The notes: a model not told the origin generated them from the sequence alone. A DNA stretch of 64,000 nt from Actinomycetes bacterium (GCA_023426375.1 JAFAAV010000063.1:1-64000), one strand, 5' to 3'. Positions 9,301-17,781 are shown, numbered from the stretch's first letter. Made by a program: numbers and translations.

Positions 9301-9843
9301 CCCGGTACGGTGCGCCGTGCGACCCTGAATCATTTGTTGTTCGCTGCTCCCACCAAGGAATTCGAGGCCTCGCAGACCAAGTACGGCGACCTGTCCGTGC
9401 TGCACACCCGCGACTTCCTCTACGGACTGCGCCAGGACTTCGAGCACGTGATCTCTCTGGGCAAGGGTGTGCGTTTGCTCGTGACCCTGCAGGCGATTTC
9501 CGAGCCGGACGACAAGGGCATGCGCACCGTGATGGTCACCCTGAACGGCCAGTTGCGTTTGCTGGAGATCCGCGACAACTCGGTTAAGACCGATTCCGTG
9601 GAGCTCGAGAAGGCAGACTCCTCCGACCCGGGTCACGTCGCCGCACCGTTCGCCGGTGCCGTGACGGTCACCGTGGCCGAGGGAGACACCGTGGAGCCGG
9701 GTCAGGCCGTGGCCACCATCGAGGCGATGAAGATGGAAGCATCCATCACCACGCCCACCGGCGGCACCGTGTCCCGAGTGGCTCTGAAGGGTGTGGCCCA
9801 GGTCAGCGGCGGCGACTTGGTGTTGGTGATCGACCCTGCCTGA
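6394..9843 (+). CDS. pyc: Pyruvate carboxylase
   Basis: Biotin enzyme that carboxylates pyruvate to oxaloacetate, the anaplerotic step. The ATG at 6394 gives 1149 residues beginning MFSKILVANRGEIAIRAF, the standard N-terminus; the open frame continues upstream through the promoter. Domain order is biotin carboxylase with ATP-grasp (about 1-450), carboxyltransferase (about 530-800), the PYC/OADA domain, and a C-terminal biotinyl domain with EAMKMEA, biotinyl lysine K1113. It is complete in one chain. Its promoter overlaps a GntR-like operator, suggesting control by a lactate-, pyruvate- or acyl-CoA-responsive regulator encoded elsewhere. Confidence 0.97.
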   Translation: MFSKILVANRGEIAIRAFRAAYELGASTVAVFPHEDRNSIHRQKSDEAYPIGQEGHPVRAYLDVDEIVRVAKESGADAIYPGYGFLSENPDLARAADAAGIKFVGPKAEILELAGNKVEALRAAKRAGIPTLQSTEPSADKEALIAEAEKIGYPLFVKAVAGGGGRGMRRVETSKDLPGALDAAMREADTAFGDPTVFIEQAVLRPRHIEVQILADNEGNVVHLFERDCSLQRRHQKVIEIAPAPNLDDDIRQALHRDAVKFANELGYVNAGTVEFLVDTAGERAGQHVFIEMNPRIQVEHTVTEEVTDIDLVQAQLRIASGETLKDLGISQDTLRVRGAALQCRITTEDPANDFRPDVGKVSAYRSAGGAGVRLDGGTLYAGAEISPHFDSMLVKLTCRGGDYTTAVHRARRALAEFRIRGIATNIQFLQSVLDDPDFIAGDVATDFIENHPELLKGKTSADRATRALTYLAEVTVNKPNGDRVDGIDPRTKLPHYPGDKSDEPYRSPFDGPSTHEPPAGWRQVLLEKGPEGFAQELRAYKPLAVTSTTFRDAHQSLLATRVRTRDLLAAAPAYAHTLPGLLSVEAWGGATYDVALRFLGEDPWDRLRRLREAMPNIPIQMLLRGRNTVGYTPYPAEVTNAFVAEAAETGVDIFRIFDALNDVEQMRPAIEAVRETGTTVAEVALCYTGNLLDPKEEVYTLDYYLDLAQKCVDAGAHILAIKDMAGLLRPEAARKLVTALRERFDLPLHLHTHDTAGGQLATLMAASEAGVDAVDVASASMAGTTSQVSASALVAALENTERDTNLGLDAVSDLEPYWEVVRGIYKPFESGLNSPTGRVYRHEIPGGQLSNLRQQAIALGLGEKFEAIEDMYYAADKMLGHLVKVTPSSKVVGDLALQLVGMDVDPAEFEENPNKFDIPDSVINFLAGELGTPPAGWPEPFRSKALEGRNVTLGDKELSKEDQEGLAQPGTVRRATLNHLLFAAPTKEFEASQTKYGDLSVLHTRDFLYGLRQDFEHVISLGKGVRLLVTLQAISEPDDKGMRTVMVTLNGQLRLLEIRDNSVKTDSVELEKADSSDPGHVAAPFAGAVTVTVAEGDTVEPGQAVATIEAMKMEASITTPTGGTVSRVALKGVAQVSGGDLVLVIDPA

Positions 9844-9864
9844 TCGCTGATTTGCCAAGCTATC

Positions 9865-9870
9865 TAGGAT
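9865..9870 (+). promoter_or_regulatory. -10 element of a predicted leaderless mtr promoter
   Basis: TAGGAT ends 7 nt before the ATG at 9878. This favours that ATG over the one at 9869, which lies inside the hexamer. Confidence 0.55.
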
Positions 9871-9877
9871 GGGATCC

Positions 9878-11296
9878 ATGCGCGAATTCGATCTCATCAT
9901 TGTTGGCTCTGGCTCCGGTAACTCCATCCTCACGGAGGAGTACCAAGATCTGAACGTGGCCATCGTGGAACCGGGTACCTTTGGCGGAACGTGCCTCAAT
10001 GTGGGGTGCATCCCCACCAAGATGTACGTGTACCCGGCCACGGTGGCCCGTGAGGCCCAGGATGCTTCCCGTCTCGGGGTGCACGCATCCCGGGACTCCG
10101 TGGACTGGCAGGCCATGCGGGATCGGATCTTCGGCCGCATCGACGCCATCGCCAACGGGGGTCTGACCTACCGGGAATCCCTGGACAACGTGACCGTGAT
10201 CCAGGAATACGTGCACTTCGTTGCGCCCAAGGTGTTGGAAACGGAATCGGGGGAGCAGATTACCGCGCCCCAGATCGTCCTGGCGAACGGCTCCAGGGTT
10301 CAGCTCCCGGACGTTCCCGGTATTGGTCTTCCTGGCGTGCACACCTCGGACACCGTCATGCGTTTGGACGAGCTGCCCGAATCGATCATCGTGGTGGGCG
10401 GTGGCTATATCGCCGCAGAGTTCTGCCACGTGTTCAACGGGCTGGGATCCAAGGTCACCCAACTCAACCGGTCCGAACGGCTCTTGCGGCAACACGACGA
10501 CGCGATTGCCGAGCGCTTCAAGCGCGAGGCCGCCCTGCAATGGGACCTGCAACTGAACCGTTCGATCACCGGAATCGAGCGGACGGAGGACGGCAAGCTC
10601 AAGGTGACCGCGGCGGCGTCGGACGAATCCCTGGAGACCTGGGAAGGTACAGCGGACGTGGTGCTCGTGGCCACCGGGCGCGTCCCCAACTCCGACACGC
10701 TGAATCCGGAGGCGGCAAACCTGGATGTCTACGATTCCGGGTTGTTGGCCGTGGACGAGTACCAGCGGGTGCTCAGCGATGACCAACCCGTTGAAGGCCT
10801 CTGGGCTTTGGGGGATATCTGCTCCCCATACCAGCTCAAGCACGTGGCCAACGCAGAGGCCCGCACGGTTGCGCACAACGTGGTCCACCCCGATGGCCTG
10901 CGTGCGACAGATCACCGGTTCGTGCCCTCCGCGGTGTTCACCGAGCCGCAGGTCGCCACCGTGGGTATGACGGAGGAACAGGCACGTGTCTGGGCCGAGC
11001 AGAACGACACGGAGATCACCGTCAAGGAACAGAACTTCGGCGATGTTGCCTACGGCTGGGCCATGGAGGACTCCGTGGGGATCTGCAAGCTCATCGCGGA
11101 CAAGAACACGGGCCTGCTGTTGGGCGCGCACCTGATCGGCAAGGACTCGTCCAACCTGATTCAACCGCTTATCCAGGGCATGTCCTTCGGACAGACCGCT
11201 CACGACATGGCTCGCGGTCAGTACTGGATCCACCCGGCACTTGCCGAGGTGGTCGAGAACGCACTGCTTGGTCTGGACGTCCCCGGGCAGCGCTGA
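9878..11296 (+). CDS. mtr: Mycothione reductase
   Basis: FAD-dependent NADPH:disulfide oxidoreductase that regenerates mycothiol, the thiol buffer of actinobacteria. The FAD-binding motif GSGSGN follows the first strand, and the redox-active disulfide lies in GGTCLNVGCIPTKM, the form typical of Mtr. An NAD(P)-binding GGGYIAAEF motif and the C-terminal dimerisation domain with the HPALAEVVENAL histidine-glutamate pair are present. The chosen start gives 472 residues. It follows pyc by about 35 bp but appears to have its own leaderless promoter. The broader pyridine disulfide reductase family is certain; Mtr is the best match. Confidence 0.9.
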   Translation: MREFDLIIVGSGSGNSILTEEYQDLNVAIVEPGTFGGTCLNVGCIPTKMYVYPATVAREAQDASRLGVHASRDSVDWQAMRDRIFGRIDAIANGGLTYRESLDNVTVIQEYVHFVAPKVLETESGEQITAPQIVLANGSRVQLPDVPGIGLPGVHTSDTVMRLDELPESIIVVGGGYIAAEFCHVFNGLGSKVTQLNRSERLLRQHDDAIAERFKREAALQWDLQLNRSITGIERTEDGKLKVTAAASDESLETWEGTADVVLVATGRVPNSDTLNPEAANLDVYDSGLLAVDEYQRVLSDDQPVEGLWALGDICSPYQLKHVANAEARTVAHNVVHPDGLRATDHRFVPSAVFTEPQVATVGMTEEQARVWAEQNDTEITVKEQNFGDVAYGWAMEDSVGICKLIADKNTGLLLGAHLIGKDSSNLIQPLIQGMSFGQTAHDMARGQYWIHPALAEVVENALLGLDVPGQR

Positions 11297-11372
11297 GCAT
11301 CACCGACTTCACGGTGATTCTCACGGGTACCCACGGGGTACAGCCGAGAGAGGCAATAACTGAGCACGTAGC

Positions 11373-11409
11373 ACGGGGCCCGGCGGATCACTGATCCGCC
11401 GGGCCCCGT
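11373..11409. terminator. Bidirectional terminator between mtr and fadD15
   Basis: A perfect 18-bp inverted repeat (11373-11390 with 11392-11409) lies between convergent genes and should form a very stable GC-rich hairpin. Confidence 0.75.
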
Positions 11410-11437
11410 TCAGTCTCACTGATCGTTTCGACCAGAC

Positions 11438-13246
11438 CTATTTGGCGTAGAGCGCCTCGATCTCGTCCGCGAAGTCTTCGATCACCTTGGCGCGCTTGAG
11501 TTTCATGGAGGGCGTCAGGTATCCGTCCTCAAGGGTGAAATCGCGATCCAGGATCTCGAACTTCCGAATGCTCTCCGCACGGGACACCTTGGCGTTGGCG
11601 TGATCCACGATTTTCTGCACGTGCTCGATGACGGCGGGTTCCTTGGCAGCCTGCGCGGGCGTGAGCGAAGAGTCCAGGCCCAGAGTGGGCAGGATCTTGG
11701 GCAGGGTTTCCGGGTCCAATGTGATGAGCGCGGAAATGAACGACCGGTTGTCACCCAGCACGATGATCTGTCCCACGGTGGCGGAGGCTCGAATGGGATC
11801 CTCCAAAACGTTGGGCACCACATTCTTGCCCGCGGCCGTCACGATGATCTCCTTCTTGCGACCGGTGACCGTGAGCAGACCTTCTTCATCCAGAACTCCC
11901 AGGTCGCCGGTGGCGAACCAGCCGTCGTGGAAGCTTTCCTCGGTCTTGTCCGGCATCCCGTGGTAGGCGCGGAACACATTGTTGCCACGCACCAGGATTT
12001 CGCCGTCGTGGGCGATGGCGATCTCGTGACCGGGGATGGGATGGCCCACGGTACCCAGGCGGTTGATACTCGGGAAGTTCGCGGAAATGGGAGCGGTGGT
12101 CTCGGTCAGACCGTAGCCCTCAACCACGTACACGCCGATACCGTTGAAGAAGTGGCCCAGTCGCGAACCAAGTGCCGCCCCGCCGGACACGGCGTAGCGC
12201 ACGGCTCCGCCCATGGCGTTGCGCAGCGTGGAATAGACCAGCTTGTCGTACAGCCGATGCTGAGCCTCGAGCAACGGCGAGACCTTGCCCGCCTGCGATG
12301 CCTTGGACCACTCGACAGCAACCGATACCGCCCGGGCAAAGATGAGCTTCTTGACGGGCGAGGCTGCGGAAGCCTTGAGCCGTGCGCCCACGAAGATCTT
12401 CTCGAACACGCGAGGTACGGCCAGGATGAACGTGGGGTTGAAACGGCCCAAATCCTCCATGAGCCCGGAAACGTCAGGGGTGTGGGCCAGAGTGACACCG
12501 GCGTCCAATGCAATGACTTCCACGAAACGAGCGAACACGTGGGCCAGCGGCAGGAACAGCAGAGTGCGAGCACCCGGATAGATCACTTCCGAGGCCACAG
12601 GAATGGTGTTGGCGGAGCAACCGACAAAGTTTCGATGGGTCAGCTCGCACCCCTTGGGCGGACCGGTGGTGCCCGAAGTGTAGATCAGGGTGGCGGTGTC
12701 ATCCAGGGATATCCCGTCGTGGGGGTTCTGGAAGTCGGTGCGGTCAGAACCCTCGGCGATGAAGGTCTGCAACGAGGACTTGGGGTCTGCGGTGTCAAAG
12801 ACGCAGATTCGGGACGACGCCGCGAACGGCGTGATAGCTGCGGCGGCCTCAACGCGTTCGGCCAGTTCATCCGTCTCGACGAAAATTGCCTTGGACTGCG
12901 AATCGGAGAGGATCCAGGCGATCTGGTCCGGGGATGACGTGTCATATACGGGGACGGGAACCGCGCCCACCCACCACAGTGCGAAGTCCACGAGCGACCA
13001 CTCGTAGCGCGTGCGGCTCAGAATCCCCACCCGGTCGCCGGGTTGAATGCCGCGTGCGGCCAGCCCTCGGGCCACGGCAATCACTTCATCGCGGAACTGA
13101 CGCGCCGTAACATCGCGTTCCTTGCCTTCGGCGAGGATCGTGTACAGGACGAGGTCCGGGTTCTCGCTCGCTTGGCGGGCCAGGATCTCGGCCACGCTGT
13201 TGTGCGGAAGCGGGTCAACTACGGGGGGTACGCTTACGCGTCTCAT
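11438..13246 (-). CDS. fadD15: Long-chain fatty acid-CoA ligase (FadD15-like)
   Basis: 602-residue AMP-forming acyl-CoA synthetase that activates long-chain fatty acids. The P-loop-like motif TLIYTSGTTGPPKG, the GYGLTETTAP motif, the DGWFATGDLG aspartate and the GRKKEIIV hinge are all present, with the catalytic lysine region TPSMKLKRAK near the C-terminus. An AAGGTG site lies 5 nt before the ATG. In M. tuberculosis fadD15 (Rv2187) sits near pknL, aroG and an acyltransferase (Rv2182c), the same set as here. Coupling to the phospholipid acyltransferase at 14714 is plausible but inferred. Confidence 0.92.
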   Translation of the reverse strand: MRRVSVPPVVDPLPHNSVAEILARQASENPDLVLYTILAEGKERDVTARQFRDEVIAVARGLAARGIQPGDRVGILSRTRYEWSLVDFALWWVGAVPVPVYDTSSPDQIAWILSDSQSKAIFVETDELAERVEAAAAITPFAASSRICVFDTADPKSSLQTFIAEGSDRTDFQNPHDGISLDDTATLIYTSGTTGPPKGCELTHRNFVGCSANTIPVASEVIYPGARTLLFLPLAHVFARFVEVIALDAGVTLAHTPDVSGLMEDLGRFNPTFILAVPRVFEKIFVGARLKASAASPVKKLIFARAVSVAVEWSKASQAGKVSPLLEAQHRLYDKLVYSTLRNAMGGAVRYAVSGGAALGSRLGHFFNGIGVYVVEGYGLTETTAPISANFPSINRLGTVGHPIPGHEIAIAHDGEILVRGNNVFRAYHGMPDKTEESFHDGWFATGDLGVLDEEGLLTVTGRKKEIIVTAAGKNVVPNVLEDPIRASATVGQIIVLGDNRSFISALITLDPETLPKILPTLGLDSSLTPAQAAKEPAVIEHVQKIVDHANAKVSRAESIRKFEILDRDFTLEDGYLTPSMKLKRAKVIEDFADEIEALYAK

Positions 13247-13346
13247 TTAGCACCTTCTTTGCGGAGATATTGAGCAAGCCTACTGTGTGATGTGCGTCAT
13301 GATGTGGCATTTATGGACGTGTCCACCTTCGAGACTGCCACCCACT

Positions 13347-13769
13347 TCAGACCACGGCACCGTCGTCATCGCGGGGATCTTCCGGTAAGGCGCGATACAC
13401 CAGGTACAGGCCACCGATCACTCCGGCCACACCGGCTGCCCACACCACTGTGGGCAGCGAACCAGGCAGCGCAGCCAAGCCGATCATGATCACGATCACC
13501 GCCAGGATCACCGTAACCGCTCGCACCATCTTGGCGCTCACGCCGCGGGTGATCTCTCCGGGATCCGGGTTGTAGGACTCGTCCTCATCGGACTCATACA
13601 GTTCGAGCGGCACGTCGGTCGGAGGCTGCTCCGCCGGTTCCCATGGGATCTCATCCGCCCACGGCTCAGCGTCCTCGTCGTCACGGGGTACGTTCTCCCA
13701 ATCGTTGCCCTCGATGATGCGGCGAAAATCGTCATCAGGGTGCTGATCCCGGTTGTCTCGTGTGGTCAT
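13347..13769 (-). CDS. Small acidic protein with two C-terminal membrane segments
   Basis: 140-residue protein of unknown function. The first 75 residues are strongly acidic and hydrophilic (a DDEDAEPW-type region). Two hydrophobic helices follow, AVTVILAVIVIMIGLAAL and VVWAAGVAGVIGGLYLVY, then a short acidic tail. Its ATG overlaps the stop of the upstream hydrolase gene by 4 bp, so it is translated from the same message. I do not recognise a family beyond a conserved-looking actinobacterial membrane protein. Confidence 0.75.
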   Translation of the reverse strand: MTTRDNRDQHPDDDFRRIIEGNDWENVPRDDEDAEPWADEIPWEPAEQPPTDVPLELYESDEDESYNPDPGEITRGVSAKMVRAVTVILAVIVIMIGLAALPGSLPTVVWAAGVAGVIGGLYLVYRALPEDPRDDDGAVV

Positions 13770-14572
13770 GCCGACGCCGCCGCTTCGCCCGGTACCTGAG
13801 TCAGGTCCAAGCCCCGCATGAGATTCTGCACCGCCTGGCGGGACGCCGTCTCCACGATGCCCCGGTCGTAGTCCATGGTGGCCACGTGAAAACTGTTGGG
13901 CAACGCAATAACCTCCACCGGGCCTGCGCTGCGTTCCCGAATGAGGTCCACGGAGGCGTCGGCCACGATACGGTCGACGGCTGAGCGAAACACCATTGCC
14001 GGGGCCGTCACGGCGGGCAGAGTTTTGATGGCCTGGCGAATCAGAAGATTGAGCTGTGCCACGGCGGCCAGGGGAGTGCGGTCGTAGGTGGTTTCGCCTT
14101 CAGAGGGCCGGTTGATATCGCTGCCAATGCCTGCCACCGACGGAATCACGTGCTTGGCGATATGGCTGTAAGCAGCAGTGCGGTTGACGAGAGCCAGCGC
14201 CGGATTCACCAGGAGCAATCCGGCCACGTGATACCGGGCCGCCAGTTGAACGGCCAACGCGCCGCCCATGGACAAGCCGCACACCACCACGTGCTCATGC
14301 TGAGCGCGCAACTTCCAGTACTCGTGGTCCACCGCGTCACGCCACGCGTGCCATTTCTCCTGGGCCAGGTCCTCCCAGCTGGTGCCGTGACCGGGGAGCA
14401 ACGGGACGGACACGGACGGCTGGTGGCCGGCGGCGTCGTCGGCGCGGTGAATGGCACGCGCCCACTCGATGACCGAAGCGGTGGTGGATGTGAACCCGTG
14501 CAGAACCAGCACCCCCACGGATGCGGACCCCGGGAAGAATTGACTGCCGTGCATGGCGGGATCGAAGCTCAT
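13766..14572 (-). CDS. Alpha/beta hydrolase, carboxylesterase or monoacylglycerol lipase type
   Basis: 268-residue cytoplasmic serine hydrolase. The oxyanion region VLVLHGFTSTT, the LLPGHGTSWEDL loop and the nucleophile elbow GLSMGG are present. The acid is probably the Asp in SAVDRIVAD and the base the His in SFHVATMDYD. This resembles the Est30-type carboxylesterase/monoacylglycerol lipase family. It is divergent from the acyltransferase at 14714 and overlaps the downstream small membrane protein gene, with fadD15 beyond. A role in lipid turnover is suggested by context only. Confidence 0.88.
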   Translation of the reverse strand: MSFDPAMHGSQFFPGSASVGVLVLHGFTSTTASVIEWARAIHRADDAAGHQPSVSVPLLPGHGTSWEDLAQEKWHAWRDAVDHEYWKLRAQHEHVVVCGLSMGGALAVQLAARYHVAGLLLVNPALALVNRTAAYSHIAKHVIPSVAGIGSDINRPSEGETTYDRTPLAAVAQLNLLIRQAIKTLPAVTAPAMVFRSAVDRIVADASVDLIRERSAGPVEVIALPNSFHVATMDYDRGIVETASRQAVQNLMRGLDLTQVPGEAAASA

Positions 14573-14713
14573 GGCGCCATTGTGCCAGTCCGAGCAATTG
14601 TCGTGAGAGAATCCAGCGGGGTTTCGATGCGTGCACGGCTGATCCGCGCGCAGCCGGCCCGTTCGATGTCGCGGTCATTGGTTCAACAAAAGTTTTCCGG
14701 AAGGATCCGAGTC

Positions 14714-15568
14714 ATGGTGTACATGTTCCTCAAGCGTTACGTGGTGGGCCCCGTGGTGAACACGGTGTACCGCCCCAAGGCTGTGGGCCTGGAGAACGTG
14801 CCCTCCCAGGGCGCCGCAATCTTGGCGAGCAACCACCTGTCGATCTCCGATTCCGTGTTCATGCCCGTGGCCGTGCCCCGTCAGGTGTATTTTCTGGCCA
14901 AGTCCGAATACTTCACGGGCCCCGGAGTCAAGGGCAAGATCGTGGGAGCCTTCTTCCGTGCGATCAACCAGATCCCCATGGACCGCAACGGCGGCAAGGC
15001 CAGCGCCAAGGCATTGAGCGCGGGCGGCCAGGCTCTGCAGGACGGCAAGCTGCTGGGTATCTACCCGGAGGGCACGCGCTCGCCGGACGGACGCCTGTAC
15101 CGCGGCAAGATCGGCGTGGCCCGGCTCGCGTTGGAAACCGGTGCTCCCGTGGTCCCGATCGCGATGGTGGGCACCGACAAGATCCAGCCTCTCGGTTCCA
15201 AGTTCCCGGACCCCCGCAAGGCCAAGGTCACCACCATTTTCGGTAAGCCGTTGGATTTCTCCCACCTCAAGGGCCAGCACGGCGACCACGCCGTGATGCG
15301 TCAGGTCACTGACCAGATCATGGCTGCGATCCAGGAGTTGTCCGGCCAGGAGACCGTGGACGTCTACGCCGCCAACTACAAGAAGGAACTGGCCGAGCAG
15401 AAGCGTGAACAGTTCAAGACGCAGGTCAAGGACGCCGCAGAATCCGCCCGCGAAAAGGGCCGCTCGGTGTCCGCGTCCATGACTCACCAGGCTGAGCAGC
15501 TCGGTTCCAAACTGCCCGGGCGTTCACATGATGGAAACGATGACCGGTCCTCGGACCGAAACGCCTAG
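14714..15568 (+). CDS. plsC: 1-acyl-sn-glycerol-3-phosphate acyltransferase family protein
   Basis: Membrane-associated acyltransferase of 284 residues that adds an acyl chain to a lysophospholipid or related acceptor. The catalytic NHLSISD (HX4D) motif, the acceptor-binding segment with MDRNGG, and YPEGTRSPDG are all present. ATG at 14714 has a GGAAGGA site about 8 nt upstream; the frame stays open further upstream but overlaps the divergent hydrolase. The C-terminal 60 residues are a Lys/Glu/Ala-rich helix outside the catalytic domain. Its stop codon overlaps the -10 element of aroG. In M. tuberculosis the related gene Rv2182c is also near aroG. Confidence 0.9.
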   Translation: MVYMFLKRYVVGPVVNTVYRPKAVGLENVPSQGAAILASNHLSISDSVFMPVAVPRQVYFLAKSEYFTGPGVKGKIVGAFFRAINQIPMDRNGGKASAKALSAGGQALQDGKLLGIYPEGTRSPDGRLYRGKIGVARLALETGAPVVPIAMVGTDKIQPLGSKFPDPRKAKVTTIFGKPLDFSHLKGQHGDHAVMRQVTDQIMAAIQELSGQETVDVYAANYKKELAEQKREQFKTQVKDAAESAREKGRSVSASMTHQAEQLGSKLPGRSHDGNDDRSSDRNA

Positions 15569-15571
15569 ACT
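15566..15571 (+). promoter_or_regulatory. -10 element of a predicted leaderless aroG promoter
   Basis: TAGACT overlaps the upstream stop codon and lies 6 nt before the aroG ATG. Confidence 0.5.
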
Positions 15572-15577
15572 GGAGCA

Positions 15578-16972
15578 ATGACCTCTGTAACTCAGTCTGA
15601 ACAAGCACGCGCCATGACTACCCCTTCACCCAGTGCCGCCAACTATCCCGGCCTGGACGAGTGGCGCAATCGGACTATTGGTCAGCACCCGCAATGGGCG
15701 GAGCACCCGGATTTCGCCTCCACCATCGAAGAGCTCAATGCCGTGCCGCCGCTGGTCTTCGCCGGTGAGGTGGATCTGCTGCGCGAACGTCTGGCCTCCG
15801 TTGCTGCGGGGGAGGCATTCTTCCTGCAGGGCGGTGACTGCGCCGAGACGTTCGCCGGCGCCACCGCGGACAAGATCTCGGGTCGCGTGCAGACACTGCT
15901 GCAGATGGCCGTTGTCCTGACCTACGGCGCTTCGCTGCCCGTGGTCAAGATGGGCCGCATGGCCGGTCAGTTCTCCAAGCCGCGTTCCTCCAACTTGGAG
16001 ACTCGCGGTGACCAGACGTTGCCGTCCTTCCGCGGTGAGATGGTCAACGGGTTCGACTTCAACGAGTCCTCCCGCGTCCACGATCCCAATCGAATGCTGC
16101 GCGGCTACCACACCTCCGCGTCCACGCTGAACCTGATTCGCGCGTTCACCACTGGTGGTTTCGCGGACCTGCGCCGTGTGCACGCCTGGAACATGGGCTT
16201 CGCAGCGAACCCCGCCTACGCTCGTTACGAGTCCATGGCGCGCGAGATCGATCACGCCGTGAAGTTCATGGCGGCCTGCGGCGCTGATTTCGATGCACTC
16301 AAGACCACGGAGTTCTTCGCCGGTCACGAGGCCTTGCTACTCGACTACGAGCGCGCCTTGACTCGCATCGATTCGCGCACGCACCTGCCCTACGGCACGT
16401 CCGGTCACTTCCTGTGGATCGGTGAACGTACCCGCGAGCTCGACGGCGCTCACGTCGACCTGCTCTCGCGCCTGCGCAACCCGATCGGCGTGAAGCTCGG
16501 CCCGTCCACCACGGGCGAGGACGCCCTGCGTCTGATCGACGCCCTGGACCCCAACCGCGAACCGGGCCGCCTCACGTTCATCATTCGCATGGGTGCCAAG
16601 AACATCCGCGAAAAGCTGCCGGCCATCATTCAGGCGGTCGAGGGCTCCGGCGCCAAGCCCGTGTGGGTCACCGACCCCATGCACGGCAACACGGTGTCCC
16701 TGCCGTCCGGTTACAAGACCCGGAACTTCGACGACGTGGTGGACGAGGTCCGCGGTTTCTTCGAGGTGCACCAGTCCTTGGGCTCGTTCCCCGGTGGTAT
16801 TCACGTGGAAATGACCGGCGACGACGTCGCCGAGTGCCTGGGCGGTTCGGACCCGGTCAACGAGTCCTCCTTCGCGGAGCGCTACGAGACCCTGTGTGAC
16901 CCGCGCCTGAACCACATGCAGTCGCTGGAGATCGCGTTCCTCGTGGCGGAGTACCTCTCCAAGCAAAACTGA
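15578..16972 (+). CDS. aroG: Class II 3-deoxy-7-phosphoheptulonate (DAHP) synthase
   Basis: First enzyme of the shikimate pathway, condensing phosphoenolpyruvate and erythrose 4-phosphate. The 464-residue product is a plant-like class II enzyme, as in M. tuberculosis Rv2178c. Conserved blocks include FFLQGGDCAETF, the RGEMVNGFDFNE region, KLGPSTTG, the VTDPMHGNT loop and GGIHVEMTGDDVAEC. ATG at 15578 is supported by a -10 hexamer 6 nt upstream; an in-frame ATG at 15614 is the alternative start. It begins 9 bp after the acyltransferase gene. A long-looped inverted repeat follows the stop. Confidence 0.96.
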   Translation: MTSVTQSEQARAMTTPSPSAANYPGLDEWRNRTIGQHPQWAEHPDFASTIEELNAVPPLVFAGEVDLLRERLASVAAGEAFFLQGGDCAETFAGATADKISGRVQTLLQMAVVLTYGASLPVVKMGRMAGQFSKPRSSNLETRGDQTLPSFRGEMVNGFDFNESSRVHDPNRMLRGYHTSASTLNLIRAFTTGGFADLRRVHAWNMGFAANPAYARYESMAREIDHAVKFMAACGADFDALKTTEFFAGHEALLLDYERALTRIDSRTHLPYGTSGHFLWIGERTRELDGAHVDLLSRLRNPIGVKLGPSTTGEDALRLIDALDPNREPGRLTFIIRMGAKNIREKLPAIIQAVEGSGAKPVWVTDPMHGNTVSLPSGYKTRNFDDVVDEVRGFFEVHQSLGSFPGGIHVEMTGDDVAECLGGSDPVNESSFAERYETLCDPRLNHMQSLEIAFLVAEYLSKQN

Positions 16973-16985
16973 TCCCAATCAACCG

Positions 16986-17042
16986 CATCGCGGCACCGAT
17001 AGACGATTCCTGTGATGGATATCATTTTTCGGTGTCGCGATG
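16986..17042 (+). terminator. Long-looped inverted repeat downstream of aroG
   Basis: Two 14-nt arms (16986-16999 and 17029-17042) pair perfectly if one G-U is allowed, enclosing 29 nt. There is no strong U-tract, so it may be a terminator, an RNA stabiliser or a protein-binding site. Confidence 0.4.
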
Positions 17043-17128
17043 TGCTTTGATCCCCGCCGTCGCAGTTCATTTATTTTTGTAACCGGTGCCTATCAGTGGA
17101 TACATAACGGTGTCATAACGAGCTCGTT

Positions 17129-17158
17129 TTGACTCGCTTTTTCTTTGGTTCATACGGT
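17129..17158 (+). promoter_or_regulatory. Promoter of the secreted CAP-domain gene
   Basis: TTGACT (17129-17134) and TACGGT (17153-17158) are 18 bp apart in an AT-rich stretch. Just upstream, CATAACG is repeated directly at 17103-17109 and 17114-17120, 11 bp apart, which could be an activator site. Confidence 0.55.
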
Positions 17159-17217
17159 ATTTCTCGACCTACCCCGCACGGGGTGAGCCAACGCTGAACC
17201 GTCAGGAGAAGCACCGT

Positions 17218-17781
17218 ATGAACGTTATGAAGAAGATCCTGTGGACCGGAACCGCCACTGCCGCATTGACCGGTGCCATGATGGCCCCCGCCGTCGCGAG
17301 CCAGACAGCCACGGCTCCTCAGACTGCGCAGTCAGCGTCAGTCACGTTGGACCAGGTGACCACGCAGTCGACCTCCGGTACCGCGTCCTCTTCAGGTCAG
17401 GTCGCTCAGGAACTACTGACCATGATGAATGACGCTCGGGCACAGCAGGGCCTCGAGCCGCTGGCCAACGTGGGTGCGCTCAACGACATCGCCTCGGGCT
17501 GGTCTGAGCAGATGGCATCCAACGGTGCCGCCAGCCACAACCCGGCTTTCATCCAGCAGACCACTGCGTCCGGGTCCACGGGCATGGCTGAGAACATCGC
17601 CTACGACGTCCAGTCGCGTGACTCCGCCAAGGCCACCGCGCAGTACTTCTTCGACTTCTGGATGAACAGCCCCAGCCACGCGTCCAACATCATGAGCCCG
17701 GAGTTCAACGGTGCTGGCTTCGGCCTGGCCACCGCCGAGGACGGCCGTGTGTTCGCGACCCAGAACTTCGGTTCCTACTGA
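17218..17781 (+). CDS. Secreted CAP/SCP-domain protein
   Basis: 187-residue exported protein. Residues 1-28 form a Sec signal peptide with a Lys-Lys n-region, a hydrophobic core and an AVAS cleavage site. A Thr/Ser/Gln-rich spacer follows, then a CAP domain (about 60-187) with the HNP histidine, GMAENIAYD, and WMNSPSHASNIMSPEFNGAGFG. These match the CAP tetrad and signature regions. Bacterial CAP proteins are poorly understood and may bind lipids or act at the cell wall. It has a strong ribosome binding site, its own promoter and its own terminator. Its neighbours on the other strand are wall-related, but function is unknown. Confidence 0.9.
   Translation: MNVMKKILWTGTATAALTGAMMAPAVASQTATAPQTAQSASVTLDQVTTQSTSGTASSSGQVAQELLTMMNDARAQQGLEPLANVGALNDIASGWSEQMASNGAASHNPAFIQQTTASGSTGMAENIAYDVQSRDSAKATAQYFFDFWMNSPSHASNIMSPEFNGAGFGLATAEDGRVFATQNFGSY

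Noticed and set aside
8128..10155. 675-codon open frame on the strand opposite pyc
   Set aside because: It is antisense to the conserved coding sequence of pyc and mtr, has no family motifs, and is the usual by-product of high-GC codon bias.
11438..16972. Lipid-metabolism island by horizontal transfer
   Set aside because: Base composition and codon use look like the rest, no mobile elements flank it, and the same genes are syntenic in other actinobacteria.
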